Source: Bacteroidetes bacterium ADurb.Bin012 | GTDB lineage: Bacteria > Bacteroidota > Bacteroidia > Bacteroidales > TTA-H9 | Assembly: GCA_002071415.1 (NCBI GenBank) | Contig: MWFC01000006.1 | Span: 1-60,133 of the forward strand | DNA length: 60,133 bases | Reading direction: 5' to 3' | Shown: in pieces, positions 46,039-55,809 of the stretch | How positions within the stretch are numbered: position 1 is the stretch's first letter | Layout: each line of letters begins with the position of its first letter | Notes under the pieces: generated by a model | Told to the model about the DNA's origin: nothing | The model's database searches: none | Seen by the model: only the letters and a program-made list of their open reading frames with translations | Position numbers and translations under genes: made by a program

Positions 46039-46098
46039 GCCTATATACTCGTCGGAAAGTGCAGTATCGAGGAGTGTGGAATTTATAAACATGACTGC

Positions 46099-46131
46099 TT
46101 GGTGAGCAATGCTTTAAAATTCCTATTTTTG
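46099..46131 (+). promoter_or_regulatory. guaB promoter (-33 and -7 boxes)
   Basis: TTGGTG (46099-46104), then exactly 19 bases, then TATTTTTG (46124-46131). This is the best match in the window to the Bacteroidetes two-box promoter. The box ends 20 bases before the ATG at 46152. Confidence 0.65.
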
Positions 46132-46151
46132 CAGAATTGAAAAAGAAAGCT

Positions 46152-47618
46152 ATGAAAGAAAGAACTGCGAGAGTCGAGCGGGAAGGGCTCACTTACGATG
46201 ACGTTCTTCTTGTTCCTTCTTATTCGGAGGTGATACCACGCGAAGTGGATATCTCCTCTTATTTCAGTCGGAATATTGCTGTAAAGATTCCCATTGTGAC
46301 GGCTGCCATGGATACGGTTACCGAATCGACAATGGCCATTGCCATTGCTCGCGAAGGCGGTATTGGAGTGATTCATAAGAATATGACCATCGAACAGCAG
46401 GCCTTGGAGGTTAGGAAGGTGAAACGCGCCGAGGCCGGAATGATACTTCAGCCTATTACGGTAAATGTAAATGCCAGGGTTGCCGATGCCATCAATATTA
46501 TGCGTGAACATAAAATCGGCGGCATCCCAGTGGTAAACGATGATCTCATCTTGGTGGGCATAATTACCAACCGCGATCTTCGTTTCGAACGTAACATCCA
46601 GAAATCGGTGAGTGAGGTTATGACCCAGAAAGTCATCACCACCGAAGAATTTACTGACTTCGAAACAGCGGCAGAGATTTTGAATCAGTATAAAATAGAA
46701 AAATTACCCGTAGTAGACAAACAAGGACATTTAATTGGCTTAATTACCTACAAAGACATCATAAAACTCAAGTCAATGCCTAATGCCTGTAAGGACGATA
46801 AAGGCAGGTTGCGGGTAGCTGCTGCCGTTGGTGTTGCTAGAGATACACTCGAAAGAGTGAATGCTCTTGTAGCCGAAGGAGTCGATGCTGTAGTCATCGA
46901 TACGGCTCATGGTCATTCTAAAGCCGTTTTAGAAATGGCTCGTCAGGTAAAATCAGCTTTCCCTGACATCGACATTGTGGTAGGTAATATTGCAACTCGC
47001 CAAGCAGCCGAAGACCTTTTGAAGTTAGATATTGATGCCATCAAGGTGGGAATTGGACCGGGTTCCATCTGCACGACCAGAATTATAGCCGGAATAGGCG
47101 TTCCTCAACTTACTGCCATCATGGAGGTTTATGATGTGATAAAAGATACCCCTGTGCCTTTGATTGCTGACGGAGGTATTCGCTTTACGGGAGATATCGT
47201 AAAGGCCCTTGCAGCAGGTGCGTCCACAATCATGGCAGGTTCTTTGTTCGCGGGCGTGGATGAATCACCCGGCGAAGCCGTAATTTACGAGGGAAGAAAA
47301 TATAAGACTTACAGAGGTATGGGCTCCATTGAGGCTATGCAGAAAGGTTCGAAGGATCGTTATTTTCAGGATATGGAAGACGATATTAAGAAATTGGTTC
47401 CCGAAGGTATAGTGGGAAGAGTTCCCTATAAAGGTTCTCTCAATGAAGTGGTTACTCAAATGGTGGGAGGCATGAGATCGGGTATGGGTTATACTGGTTG
47501 CAAAAATATATCGGAACTTCGAAAGGCTACCTTCATCCGTATTACCCAAGCCGGAATCATCGAAAGCCATCCTCACGATGTAACTATTATAAGTGAGGCT
47601 CCTAATTATAGCCGTTAA
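46152..47618 (+). CDS. guaB: IMP dehydrogenase
   Basis: 488-residue enzyme that oxidises IMP to XMP with NAD in guanine nucleotide synthesis. Catalytic barrel motifs: [27 protein letters not shown], the active-site cysteine in [35 protein letters not shown] and [18 protein letters not shown]. Two CBS domains are inserted at about 95-205 ([35 protein letters not shown]). The ATG at 46152 is preferred over a TTG at 46137, which lies almost at the expected transcription start. It opens the cluster of SurA-like genes that follows 38 bases later. Confidence 0.96.
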   Translation: MKERTARVEREGLTYDDVLLVPSYSEVIPREVDISSYFSRNIAVKIPIVTAAMDTVTESTMAIAIAREGGIGVIHKNMTIEQQALEVRKVKRAEAGMILQPITVNVNARVADAINIMREHKIGGIPVVNDDLILVGIITNRDLRFERNIQKSVSEVMTQKVITTEEFTDFETAAEILNQYKIEKLPVVDKQGHLIGLITYKDIIKLKSMPNACKDDKGRLRVAAAVGVARDTLERVNALVAEGVDAVVIDTAHGHSKAVLEMARQVKSAFPDIDIVVGNIATRQAAEDLLKLDIDAIKVGIGPGSICTTRIIAGIGVPQLTAIMEVYDVIKDTPVPLIADGGIRFTGDIVKALAAGASTIMAGSLFAGVDESPGEAVIYEGRKYKTYRGMGSIEAMQKGSKDRYFQDMEDDIKKLVPEGIVGRVPYKGSLNEVVTQMVGGMRSGMGYTGCKNISELRKATFIRITQAGIIESHPHDVTIISEAPNYSR

Positions 47619-47656
47619 TCTTCATGAAGAAAATCAATAAATAAAATTGTATATAT

Positions 47657-49693
47657 ATGAGAAGAAAAACTTTTGGGTTTATTGCAGTTTTTGTAGGTCT
47701 TTCCTTGATCATTTGTAAAACACATGCTCAAAATTCGAGTGATCCTGTTTTGATGACCATTGACGGACAACCCGTCAGAGTGAGTGAATTTCTCAATATC
47801 TATTCAAAGAATAATGTTCAGTCAGAAGTAGCTGATAAAAAATCGATGGAAGAATATCTCGAACTTTTTATCAATTTCAAATTGAAAGTTAGAGATGCAG
47901 AAGTTAATGGACTCGACACGGTAAAGGTTTTGAAAGACGAGCTGGCTGGATATAGGAAACAATTATCGGCGCCCTATTTCATCGATTCTGTCGTTTTCCG
48001 GAAACTGGTAAATGAAGCTTACGAACGTATGCAATGGGATTTGCGGGCCAGTCATATCCTGCTTCGTTGCGACAAGGATGCTTCGCCTTCCGACACGCTT
48101 GCTACCTGGAAAAGAATGGATGAAATATTGCGAAAAGCCTGTTCAGGCGAGCCTTTCGAGCGGCTTGCTATTCAATATTCCGAAGATCCTTCGGCCCGAG
48201 ATCGCGAAGCCACTTCACAACATCCTTTTATCAAGGGCAATCGCGGCGATTTGGGTTTCTTCACTGTTTTCAATATGGTTTATCCTTTCGAAACAGGTGC
48301 ATACCGCACTCAACCAGGCAAAATCTCCGATATCGTGCGAACGGATTTTGGTTATCACATCATCAATGTAACCGATAAACGCTCGGCTTTGGGGAAAGCT
48401 CAGGTGGCTCATATCTTCTTTCAAATACCACCCAAAGCCTCGCATTCTGATAGCCTTCGCATTCAAGCACGTGCTGACTCAGTTTATCAACTTCTCGCTA
48501 ATGGAGCGGACTTTTCCAAGTTGGCCAAAACCCTTTCCGATGACAAGGGCTCAGCCATGCATGATGGTGTTTTGCCATGGTTTACATGCAATCGACTGGT
48601 TCCTGAATTCGTTGAAGTGGTCTATCCCCTCAAAAATGGCGAAATTGCCAAACCCGTCCTCACTTCTTATGGCTGGCATATCATCAAGATGATCGACCGT
48701 AAACCTGTTGCATCATTCGATGAAGTCTATAACGATCTCATCCAAAGAATCGAAAAAGACATGAGATACAACCTTTGTAAACAAAGCTTGATCAATAAAT
48801 TAAAAACAGAATATCAACTTTCTCATTATCCTAAAGCCTTATCCGATTTTTATAATTTGGTTGACGATAGTATATTTGTCGGTAAATGGCAAATGCCTCC
48901 AGCAAAGAAATTAAAAAAACAACTCTTCCGTTTCGACGATAAAAAGTATTCACAAGCCGATTTTGCACAGTATTTATATAAAAATCAGAAAAAACAACCT
49001 GCGAAAGACAAGATCACTTATGTGAACAACATGTATAAGGCTTATGTGGATCAAGAAATCTTGGCATACGAAGACGCTATTCTCGAAACCAAATATCCTG
49101 AATTTGGCCTGCTGATGAAAGAATATCACGATGGTATCCTTTTATTCGAGATCACTCAGAAAAAAGTCTGGGATAAAGCCATAAGAGATACTACCGGACT
49201 TCAGCAATACTACGAAAAAATTAAGCAGAATTATATGTGGCCTCAGCGTAAGGAAGCTACAGTGGTAATGATAAAAAATATTGCCGATGCTCAAACGGCC
49301 AAACAACTTGCCAAACAAATTACCGAATGGATTAATTTGGCTGACATGACTACCGAAACCATAAAGGATAAAATTCTACAAGATTCTATGCTACTTGTAG
49401 ATATTAACCGCGAAAAGTTTCTCGATGGCGATAACCCAATGGTTGATAGACTTCATAAACCTGGCGAAATGACTCAGGATGTCAGTCCCGACGAAAGTGG
49501 AAAGTTCAATCTGAATCTGGTGATACTTCACCGAATTCTTGACCCTGAACCTAAAGACCTGGCCGATATTCGTGGACATATTACCGCCGAATACCAGAAT
49601 TATCTGGAAAATGAATGGCTGAAGGAATTGCGCTCAAAATATCCTGTGGAAGTTGACCACAAGATATTCGAGACGATCTGTGCTCGAAACTGA
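47657..49693 (+). CDS. Periplasmic peptidyl-prolyl isomerase, two parvulin domains
   Basis: 678-residue exported chaperone/isomerase. Signal peptide (FGFIAVFVGLSLIICKTHAQ); N-terminal chaperone part with TIDGQPVRVSEFLNIYSKNN. Parvulin domain 1 lies at about 120-240 (RASHILLRC, EPFERLAIQYSEDPSAR, GDLGFFTVFNMVYPFE) and domain 2 at about 242-350 (VAHIFFQIPP, LAKTLSDDKGSA). A long helical C-terminal part follows. It probably helps fold outer-membrane proteins on their way to the Bam machinery. It is the first of three SurA-like genes downstream of guaB, an order I associate with Bacteroidetes. Confidence 0.92.
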   Translation: MRRKTFGFIAVFVGLSLIICKTHAQNSSDPVLMTIDGQPVRVSEFLNIYSKNNVQSEVADKKSMEEYLELFINFKLKVRDAEVNGLDTVKVLKDELAGYRKQLSAPYFIDSVVFRKLVNEAYERMQWDLRASHILLRCDKDASPSDTLATWKRMDEILRKACSGEPFERLAIQYSEDPSARDREATSQHPFIKGNRGDLGFFTVFNMVYPFETGAYRTQPGKISDIVRTDFGYHIINVTDKRSALGKAQVAHIFFQIPPKASHSDSLRIQARADSVYQLLANGADFSKLAKTLSDDKGSAMHDGVLPWFTCNRLVPEFVEVVYPLKNGEIAKPVLTSYGWHIIKMIDRKPVASFDEVYNDLIQRIEKDMRYNLCKQSLINKLKTEYQLSHYPKALSDFYNLVDDSIFVGKWQMPPAKKLKKQLFRFDDKKYSQADFAQYLYKNQKKQPAKDKITYVNNMYKAYVDQEILAYEDAILETKYPEFGLLMKEYHDGILLFEITQKKVWDKAIRDTTGLQQYYEKIKQNYMWPQRKEATVVMIKNIADAQTAKQLAKQITEWINLADMTTETIKDKILQDSMLLVDINREKFLDGDNPMVDRLHKPGEMTQDVSPDESGKFNLNLVILHRILDPEPKDLADIRGHITAEYQNYLENEWLKELRSKYPVEVDHKIFETICARN

Positions 49694-49966
49694 TATTGAA
49701 AGCTTTTGATGAACAGGATTTTTCTCTTCATTCATCAGGGCAACCCCTTGGCATTTTCTCACGATGATCACGATGCCGAATTAACCCGATTCTTATAATT
49801 ATATCATGCATGAGAAGATAAGGCAAATGACTCGAAACCATTCCCGAAGGGATTCGCAATATATAGAGCATGGCGAGGTTATATGCTTGAGATGTTATGT
49901 CGAATAAAAGACCTGATTTTTTATGATACAATGTGGATGATGTTTAAAAGTGATAGATTGATTCGA
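49694..49966. other. Gap inside the chaperone cluster
   Basis: 273 bases between the first and second SurA-like genes. The open frame of the next gene extends back to 49883, but its signal peptide starts at 49967. No box or repeat was recognised; a separate promoter for the downstream genes could lie here. Confidence 0.3.
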
Positions 49967-50827
49967 ATGAAATGTAAGATTTTTTTGTTTTCGTGTTTAA
50001 TGATATTGTGTTTTGCGGGATGCAATTACATCAAAAAGAAATTCCGGCCCAATGAAACCATTCTGGCCAGAGTTCATGATGATTATCTGTATAGTTCTGA
50101 CATAAAAGGAATTGTGCCCGAAGGAACCCCTCGCGAAGACAGTATACTTATTGTGAAAAATTTTATCGAAAACTGGGTACGTAATCGTGTCGAGCTACAT
50201 CATGCCGAAAAGAACCTTTCCGCTGACGAGAAAAATTTCAAAGAGCAGTTGGACGATTATCGTAATTCTTTGATTATATATACTTACGAAAGCCATCTAA
50301 TTCGGCAAAAACTCGATACAATGGTTTCTATCGAAGAAATCGAAGATTATTATCGAAAGAACAAACAAAATTTCGTTTTACGAGAGCCCATTGTTAAAAT
50401 GATTTATGTGAAGATTTCGAAAGATTCGTTGAGAGCTGCGCAATTGGCCAGAAAATTTCTGCAGCCAGATACAATACTCGATTACGACGCATTCGAAAGG
50501 TTTTGCCTCACCCGTACCAGTGATTATTATATCAGTATCAATAACTGGTTTTTGTTTCGTGATTTGCAGAATATGGCCCCCATTACCACTTTCAATGAAG
50601 AACTTTTCTTGAAGAACAATCGATTGATCGACCTGACCGATGACCAATGGAGATACCTGGTACGCATATATGCCTATGTAACCAAAGATGGTATTTCACC
50701 TCTGAGCATGGAGATGGAAAACATCAAAAATATCATACTCAATACTCGTAAACAGGAATTAATCAGGAATATGCGCGAAAACCTTTACGAAAAAGCTTTG
50801 AAGAGCGATGATATCGAATTTTATTAA
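49967..50827 (+). CDS. SurA-like lipoprotein without obvious isomerase domain
   Basis: 286-residue predicted lipoprotein. The start at 49967 gives a clean lipoprotein signal MKCKIFLFSCLMILCFAGCNY with the modified cysteine in FAGC; the longer frame to 49883 would bury it. The mature part resembles the chaperone (SurA_N) region of its neighbours (EDSILIVKNFIENWVRNRVELHHAEKNL; SIEEIEDYYRKNKQNFVLREP), but the parvulin core pattern with its conserved Gly and Phe (GGDLG) is not visible. It is probably a folding helper anchored to the membrane. 14 bases separate it from surA. Confidence 0.82.
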   Translation: MKCKIFLFSCLMILCFAGCNYIKKKFRPNETILARVHDDYLYSSDIKGIVPEGTPREDSILIVKNFIENWVRNRVELHHAEKNLSADEKNFKEQLDDYRNSLIIYTYESHLIRQKLDTMVSIEEIEDYYRKNKQNFVLREPIVKMIYVKISKDSLRAAQLARKFLQPDTILDYDAFERFCLTRTSDYYISINNWFLFRDLQNMAPITTFNEELFLKNNRLIDLTDDQWRYLVRIYAYVTKDGISPLSMEMENIKNIILNTRKQELIRNMRENLYEKALKSDDIEFY

Positions 50828-50841
50828 CTGTTTGATAAATA

Positions 50842-52212
50842 ATGAAAAAATTTAGAATATTTTTTTTGGATTTGTTTTTGTTCGTAACAAGCGTTGGGCT
50901 TTTTGCCCAGGAAAGTGCTGTGATAGATGAAATAGTAGCGGTAGTAGGAAACAAAGTGATTTTACTTTCCGACATCGAGAATCAATACATACAATACAGA
51001 GCGCAGGGAAATATCAGAGGGGGAGCCGAACAAACCAAATGCGCCATTCTCGAAAGCCTTCTGTTTAATAAACTGCTGCTCAATCAGGCTGATATCGACA
51101 GCGTGGAGGTTACCGATAAACAAGTCGAATCGGAACTCGACAGACGAATAAAATATTTTATTCAGCAAATTGGTTCGAAAGAAAAGTTAGAAGAATATTT
51201 CAAGAAGTCGTTGAATGAAATAAAGAATGAATTCAGGGAAATCATCCGTGATCAGATGCGCATGGAAATGGTTCAGTATAATTTGACGAAAAATGTGAAG
51301 ATTACACCTACCGAAGTTCGTTCATATTTCAAGAAGATGCCCTCCGACAGTATTCCCATGGTGAATTCCGAGTATGTTATTGGACAAATTGTGAAGAAGC
51401 CCAAAACGAGTTTAGCCGACGAAATCGAGGTAAAGGAAAAACTGCGCGCTTTGCGCAAGCGAATTCTCGAAGGTGAAAATTTTGCTACCCTGGCGGTTCT
51501 TTACAGTGAAGACCCGGCTACGGCAGCCAGGGGTGGCGAAGTAGGACTTTATGGCAGAGGAGAATTATATCCCGAATACGAAGCCGTTGCCTTTAAGTTG
51601 AAAGAAGGTGAGATTTCCGATATTGTTCAAACCAAAGCAGGTTATCATATTATTCAACTCATTGAACGCCGTGGCGATTATGTGAATACACGACACATCC
51701 TCATGACCCCGAAAATCTCACCCGAAGAACTTCAAAAAGCAGCCACATTTCTCGACAGTGTGGCTCAGCTTATCAATAATAAGAAAATCACTTTCGAAGA
51801 AGCTGTGGATAAATTCTCGGATGATCCCAATAAAATGAATGGTGGTTTGATGATCAATCCTGTTACGGGAACTACACGTTTCGAACCCGATCATCTCGAT
51901 CCCAAAGTATTTTACGTAATCGACAAACTGGAACCCGGCCAGGTTTCAGGCCCTGTCCCATTTAAAACCGACGAGGGGAAAGACGCTTATCGCTTGCTCT
52001 ATCTTAAGGAAAAAAGCAAACCCCACCGCGCTAATCTAAAAGACGATTACGATCGCATCCAAAATTGGGCTTTAGAGTATAAAAAGGACCAGGTTCTGCA
52101 AAAATGGGTGAAAGAACGCATCAGGCAAACCTATATCTTTATTAATCCTGCCTATGCCAATTGCCAGTTCCAACATCAATGGACCGACAGAACTGGCGAA
52201 GACTACAAATAG
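50842..52212 (+). CDS. surA: Peptidyl-prolyl isomerase SurA
   Basis: 456-residue periplasmic chaperone for outer-membrane proteins. Signal peptide (IFFLDLFLFVTSVGLFAQ); SurA N-domain starts VIDEIVAVVGNKVILLSDIENQY, the signature of true SurA. Parvulin domain 1 is at about 170-275 (LAVLYSEDPATAARGGEVGLYGRGEL, GYHIIQLIER) and domain 2 at about 278-385 (TRHILMTPKIS, KFSDDPNKMNGGLM). The isomerase core looks intact in both. Third of the chaperone trio; moxR follows after 28 bases. Confidence 0.94.
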   Translation: MKKFRIFFLDLFLFVTSVGLFAQESAVIDEIVAVVGNKVILLSDIENQYIQYRAQGNIRGGAEQTKCAILESLLFNKLLLNQADIDSVEVTDKQVESELDRRIKYFIQQIGSKEKLEEYFKKSLNEIKNEFREIIRDQMRMEMVQYNLTKNVKITPTEVRSYFKKMPSDSIPMVNSEYVIGQIVKKPKTSLADEIEVKEKLRALRKRILEGENFATLAVLYSEDPATAARGGEVGLYGRGELYPEYEAVAFKLKEGEISDIVQTKAGYHIIQLIERRGDYVNTRHILMTPKISPEELQKAATFLDSVAQLINNKKITFEEAVDKFSDDPNKMNGGLMINPVTGTTRFEPDHLDPKVFYVIDKLEPGQVSGPVPFKTDEGKDAYRLLYLKEKSKPHRANLKDDYDRIQNWALEYKKDQVLQKWVKERIRQTYIFINPAYANCQFQHQWTDRTGEDYK

Positions 52213-52240
52213 CAACATCTAATAAAGTTAATTCTTTTTC

Positions 52241-53209
52241 ATGAAAACTTACGAAGAAACGGAATCCATACAGCAGCTTCACGATGTTTATGAAAAAATG
52301 AAAGCCGAGATTGGCAAAATGATCATTGGCCAGCACGAAACCATCGAAAAGGTAATTACTTGCATCTTCAGCCAAGGGCATTGTTTACTGATTGGTGTAC
52401 CTGGGCTAGCCAAGACGCTGTTGGTTAATACCGTGGCTAAAGTTCTCGGGCTTTCGTTCAATCGTATTCAATTTACACCCGATTTAATGCCATCCGATAT
52501 CATAGGTACTGAAATTTTGGATGAAAACCGAAGATTTCGTTTTATGAAAGGCCCTGTTTTTGCACATGTCATACTTGCTGATGAAATCAATCGTACCCCT
52601 CCAAAAACCCAATCGGCTTTGTTGGAAGCCATGCAGGAGAAGTCCGTTACAGTGGCGGGCACCACTTATAGCCTGGATAATCCCTTTTTCGTGCTGGCTA
52701 CGCAAAATCCCATAGAACAGGAGGGAACCTATCCTCTACCCGAAGCCCAGCTTGACCGTTTCATGTTCAATATCTGGTTGGATTACCCTTCCTTGAAGGA
52801 AGAGATTAATATAGTGGAAGCAACCACAGGTGCTGGGCTTCAACAACCTTCCCAATTGCTCGATGCCCAACAGATTTTATATTATCAAGATTTAATCAGG
52901 CAATTACCCGTTACTCCGATTATTTATGAATATGCCGTGAAGCTGGCTCGTAGTACACGTCCTGGGCCGGGAGCATCTTTGTTTACCTCCAAATATATTA
53001 CATGGGGAGCCGGTCCGCGTGCTTCGCAATATCTCATCCTTGGCGCAAAATGCCATGCAGCCCTCGATGGAAGATATGCACCCGATGTGGACGATGTGCG
53101 TGCCGTTGCTACTTCTGTTCTGCGCCATCGCATCGTTCGTAATTATAAGGCTGAAGCCGAAGGAATTTCTGTGGATGATATTATCCGTCATCTGATGGAA
53201 ACTCGATAG
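52241..53209 (+). CDS. moxR: MoxR family AAA ATPase
   Basis: 322-residue AAA+ chaperone-like ATPase. Walker A GVPGLAKTLLVNTVA near residue 50, Walker B HVILADEINRTPPKTQSALLEAMQE, sensor 1 ATQNPIEQEGTYPLPEAQLDRFMF, and the C-terminal lid with sensor 2 in RYAPDVDDVRAVATSVLRHRI. MoxR proteins help mature or insert metal cofactors and often pair with VWA-domain and DUF58 genes; none of these follow here, where an S46 peptidase gene comes next after 29 bases. Its client is therefore unknown. Confidence 0.94.
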   Translation: MKTYEETESIQQLHDVYEKMKAEIGKMIIGQHETIEKVITCIFSQGHCLLIGVPGLAKTLLVNTVAKVLGLSFNRIQFTPDLMPSDIIGTEILDENRRFRFMKGPVFAHVILADEINRTPPKTQSALLEAMQEKSVTVAGTTYSLDNPFFVLATQNPIEQEGTYPLPEAQLDRFMFNIWLDYPSLKEEINIVEATTGAGLQQPSQLLDAQQILYYQDLIRQLPVTPIIYEYAVKLARSTRPGPGASLFTSKYITWGAGPRASQYLILGAKCHAALDGRYAPDVDDVRAVATSVLRHRIVRNYKAEAEGISVDDIIRHLMETR

Positions 53210-53238
53210 AGAAAAAATGTTTTAAGAAATCATTACTT

Positions 53239-55407
53239 ATGCTGAAACTTATTCGATTCTTGATGATCTGTGCCCGCCATCGTTTTATCTTATTGGGGAT
53301 TTTATTGTTATCATTCGGTAATTCATACGCCGATGAAGGTATGTGGCTTCCTCTTCTGTTAGAAAAACTCAACCAGAGGGATATGCAGATGAAAGGCCTG
53401 AAGATAACTGCCCGCGATATTTATGATGTAAATCATTCCAGTTTGAAAGATGCTATCGTACAATTTGGAGGAGGTTGTACTGCCGAAGTAGTTTCCGACC
53501 AAGGCTTGCTCTTAACGAATCATCATTGTGGTTATGGCTACATTCAACGACATAGCTCGGTACAGCAGAATTATCTCGAAGAAGGATTCTGGGCCCGAAC
53601 CCTTGAGGATGAGTTACCATGCACTGGATTAAAGGTATCGTTCCTTATCGAAATGCGTGATGTGAGTCAAACCATTCTCGAGAACCTAACGCCCGAAATG
53701 AATGAGAAAACTCGTGCCAAGACCATTTCGCAAATCAGCGGGCAAATTACCAAGGAAGCTATTCAGGGAACTCATTATCAGGCGGAGATAGAACCATTTT
53801 ACAATGGAAATCAGTTTTATCTCTTTATTTATGAAATTTTTAGGGATGTTCGCCTTGTAGGAGCACCTCCATCGAGTATAGGAAAATTTGGCGGCGATAC
53901 TGACAATTGGATGTGGCCCAGGCATACGGGCGATTTTTCGGTTTTCCGTATCTATGCCGATGCAAATAATCTCCCAGCCGATTATAGCCCCAATAACCGA
54001 CCTTACCAACCTCGCCGTTTTCTTCCCATCTCTTTGAAAGGAATAGAGAAAGGTGATTTTACTTTTGTTTATGGATATCCCGGTTCTACTCGGGAATATC
54101 TCCCATCTTTCGTCATTCGGTCTATTACCGAACAACAAAATCCTGTCAGGATTCACCTGCGCGATATTCGTCTTCGAATTATGGATGAATACATGCAGGT
54201 AAATAAAACCATCTGCATTCAATATGCCTCCAAAAGTGCAGGTTTAGCCAATGGCTGGAAAAAATGGACGGGCGAAAATCGCGGCATAACCCGAATAAAT
54301 GCTATTTCACGAAAACAGGATTATGAAAGTAATTTTTCTCGATGGGCCCAACATGGACCTTACAACGAATTGCTTCCGCTTTACGAAAAAAAATACCTGG
54401 AGTATGCCTATTATCGCGTCTCTGAACTATGGCTTTCGGAGGCTGCCTTTGGAATAGAATGTCTTTCGATAGCCCGTTCATTTCAGACACTGGTGGATGC
54501 TTCGGTGAAACCTCGACCCGATACGGCCTTCATTCGAAAAACCAAAAAACAACTGCTTGCCAGTCTCCCATCATTTTACAAAAATTATTACCCACCCCTT
54601 GATTTTGAAATGATGAAAACCTTACTGGATGAATACCAGAAGAATAGACAAAATATCCTCTTCCCAATCTCGCTGGACAATTGGAACCAGAAATATGGCG
54701 GCCGCCTTTCGGCGATTTTCGATAAATCTTTGTTCCCCCATCAGGAACGTTTACTGGGCTTACTGAAAAATTACAAACCCTCCGATGCAAGGAGAATTCT
54801 AAAAGACCCAATTTATGAACTTGCTTCTTCATTGAGCTCGTTTCATAAAAATGAACTGCAGGCAAGAGTAAAACCTCTTCAGCAGTCGCTCGACAGCCTC
54901 CAGCGGACTTACATGAAAGCACAGATGGAAATGGAGCCCGATCGATTGTTCTATCCCGATGCCAATTCCACGCTTAGGGTTGCTTACGGAAACATTCTCG
55001 ATTATTACCCTCGCGATGCCGTGCATTATCTTCACCAAACTACTCTGAAAGGTGTAATCGAAAAAGAAGACTCAGTAATAGCCGACTATCAGGTGCCTAT
55101 CAGACTGAAACAGCTTTACGAACAGAAGAATTTTGGGCGATATGCCGATAAATCGGGTAACATGCCGGTGGCTTTCATTGCCAATAATCACACCTCGGGT
55201 GGAAACTCGGGAAGCCCATTACTAAATGCTGAGGGCCAACTCATTGGTCTCAATTTCGACCGCAATTGGGAAGGAACGATGAGTGATTTGATGTATGATC
55301 CTAATTTATGTCGTAATATAACTCTCGATATTCGCTATTGCCTGTTCATTATCGATAAATATGCCGGAGCCTCCCGCCTGATCGATGAAATGTCAATCGT
55401 TCAATAA
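53239..55407 (+). CDS. S46 family dipeptidyl-peptidase (DPP11-like)
   Basis: 722-residue periplasmic exopeptidase releasing dipeptides, a key step in asaccharolytic amino-acid nutrition. Signal peptide (FILLGILLLSFGNSYA). Mature start DEGMWLPLLLEKLN is family-typical; catalytic His in TNHHCGYG (95-96), Asp region GGDTDNWMWPRHTGDF, catalytic Ser657 in GGNSGSPLL. At +18 from that Ser is Arg675 (GLNFDRNWEG), the position where P. gingivalis DPP11 (Asp/Glu-specific) has Arg and DPP7 has Gly, so acidic P1 preference is inferred. It follows moxR by 29 bases and precedes a small lipoprotein gene by 7. Confidence 0.94.
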   Translation: MLKLIRFLMICARHRFILLGILLLSFGNSYADEGMWLPLLLEKLNQRDMQMKGLKITARDIYDVNHSSLKDAIVQFGGGCTAEVVSDQGLLLTNHHCGYGYIQRHSSVQQNYLEEGFWARTLEDELPCTGLKVSFLIEMRDVSQTILENLTPEMNEKTRAKTISQISGQITKEAIQGTHYQAEIEPFYNGNQFYLFIYEIFRDVRLVGAPPSSIGKFGGDTDNWMWPRHTGDFSVFRIYADANNLPADYSPNNRPYQPRRFLPISLKGIEKGDFTFVYGYPGSTREYLPSFVIRSITEQQNPVRIHLRDIRLRIMDEYMQVNKTICIQYASKSAGLANGWKKWTGENRGITRINAISRKQDYESNFSRWAQHGPYNELLPLYEKKYLEYAYYRVSELWLSEAAFGIECLSIARSFQTLVDASVKPRPDTAFIRKTKKQLLASLPSFYKNYYPPLDFEMMKTLLDEYQKNRQNILFPISLDNWNQKYGGRLSAIFDKSLFPHQERLLGLLKNYKPSDARRILKDPIYELASSLSSFHKNELQARVKPLQQSLDSLQRTYMKAQMEMEPDRLFYPDANSTLRVAYGNILDYYPRDAVHYLHQTTLKGVIEKEDSVIADYQVPIRLKQLYEQKNFGRYADKSGNMPVAFIANNHTSGGNSGSPLLNAEGQLIGLNFDRNWEGTMSDLMYDPNLCRNITLDIRYCLFIIDKYAGASRLIDEMSIVQ

Positions 55408-55414
55408 TATAAAA

Positions 55415-55807
55415 ATGAGTAACACCCACCAATTTATAGATAAACTATTTTCGTCTCTAATGTTTGTGCTTTTATTGGCTGCATGTTCATCCACTCAGCA
55501 AACTGCAACTCAAAGAAGCCAGATAAATTACAGCCCTGGGGTAGAAAGTTCTCCTAAAGGAGTTTTGAGTGAGAGCGAAAAACAGGTACTCGACGATTTT
55601 ATTGCCCGAAAAATCGAGTTAATACGGAAGCAACAAGCATTGGTGCCAGGTGCCGATACAGGAAATGAAGATGATTCGAAACAATTGGCCGAACTCCAAA
55701 GGCAAATGCAACAGCTCGATAATGAAATCAATGCCTATCTCATTAGGGGCGAAAGAAGAGATTATTATTATGATGCTTTGCAAAAAGCCATGAAAGATTT
55801 TCGATAA
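55415..55807 (+). CDS. Small lipoprotein with coiled coil
   Basis: 130-residue protein with a lipoprotein signal ending LLLAACSST, so a lipid-anchored envelope protein. The mature part is Gln/Ser-rich, then a predicted coiled coil at about 85-115 (DSKQLAELQRQMQQLDNEIN) and a basic-aromatic end (RGERRDYYYDAL). I do not recognise a family. The ATG at 55415 lies 7 bases after the S46 stop, so it is probably co-transcribed; the open frame extends further back inside the peptidase gene but without the signal. It is convergent with the EEP gene (2-base gap). Confidence 0.75.
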   Translation: MSNTHQFIDKLFSSLMFVLLLAACSSTQQTATQRSQINYSPGVESSPKGVLSESEKQVLDDFIARKIELIRKQQALVPGADTGNEDDSKQLAELQRQMQQLDNEINAYLIRGERRDYYYDALQKAMKDFR

Positions 55808-55809
55808 AT

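Noticed and set aside
53686..54222. 178-codon frame antisense to the S46 peptidase
   Set aside because: Shadow of the coding strand; no motif.
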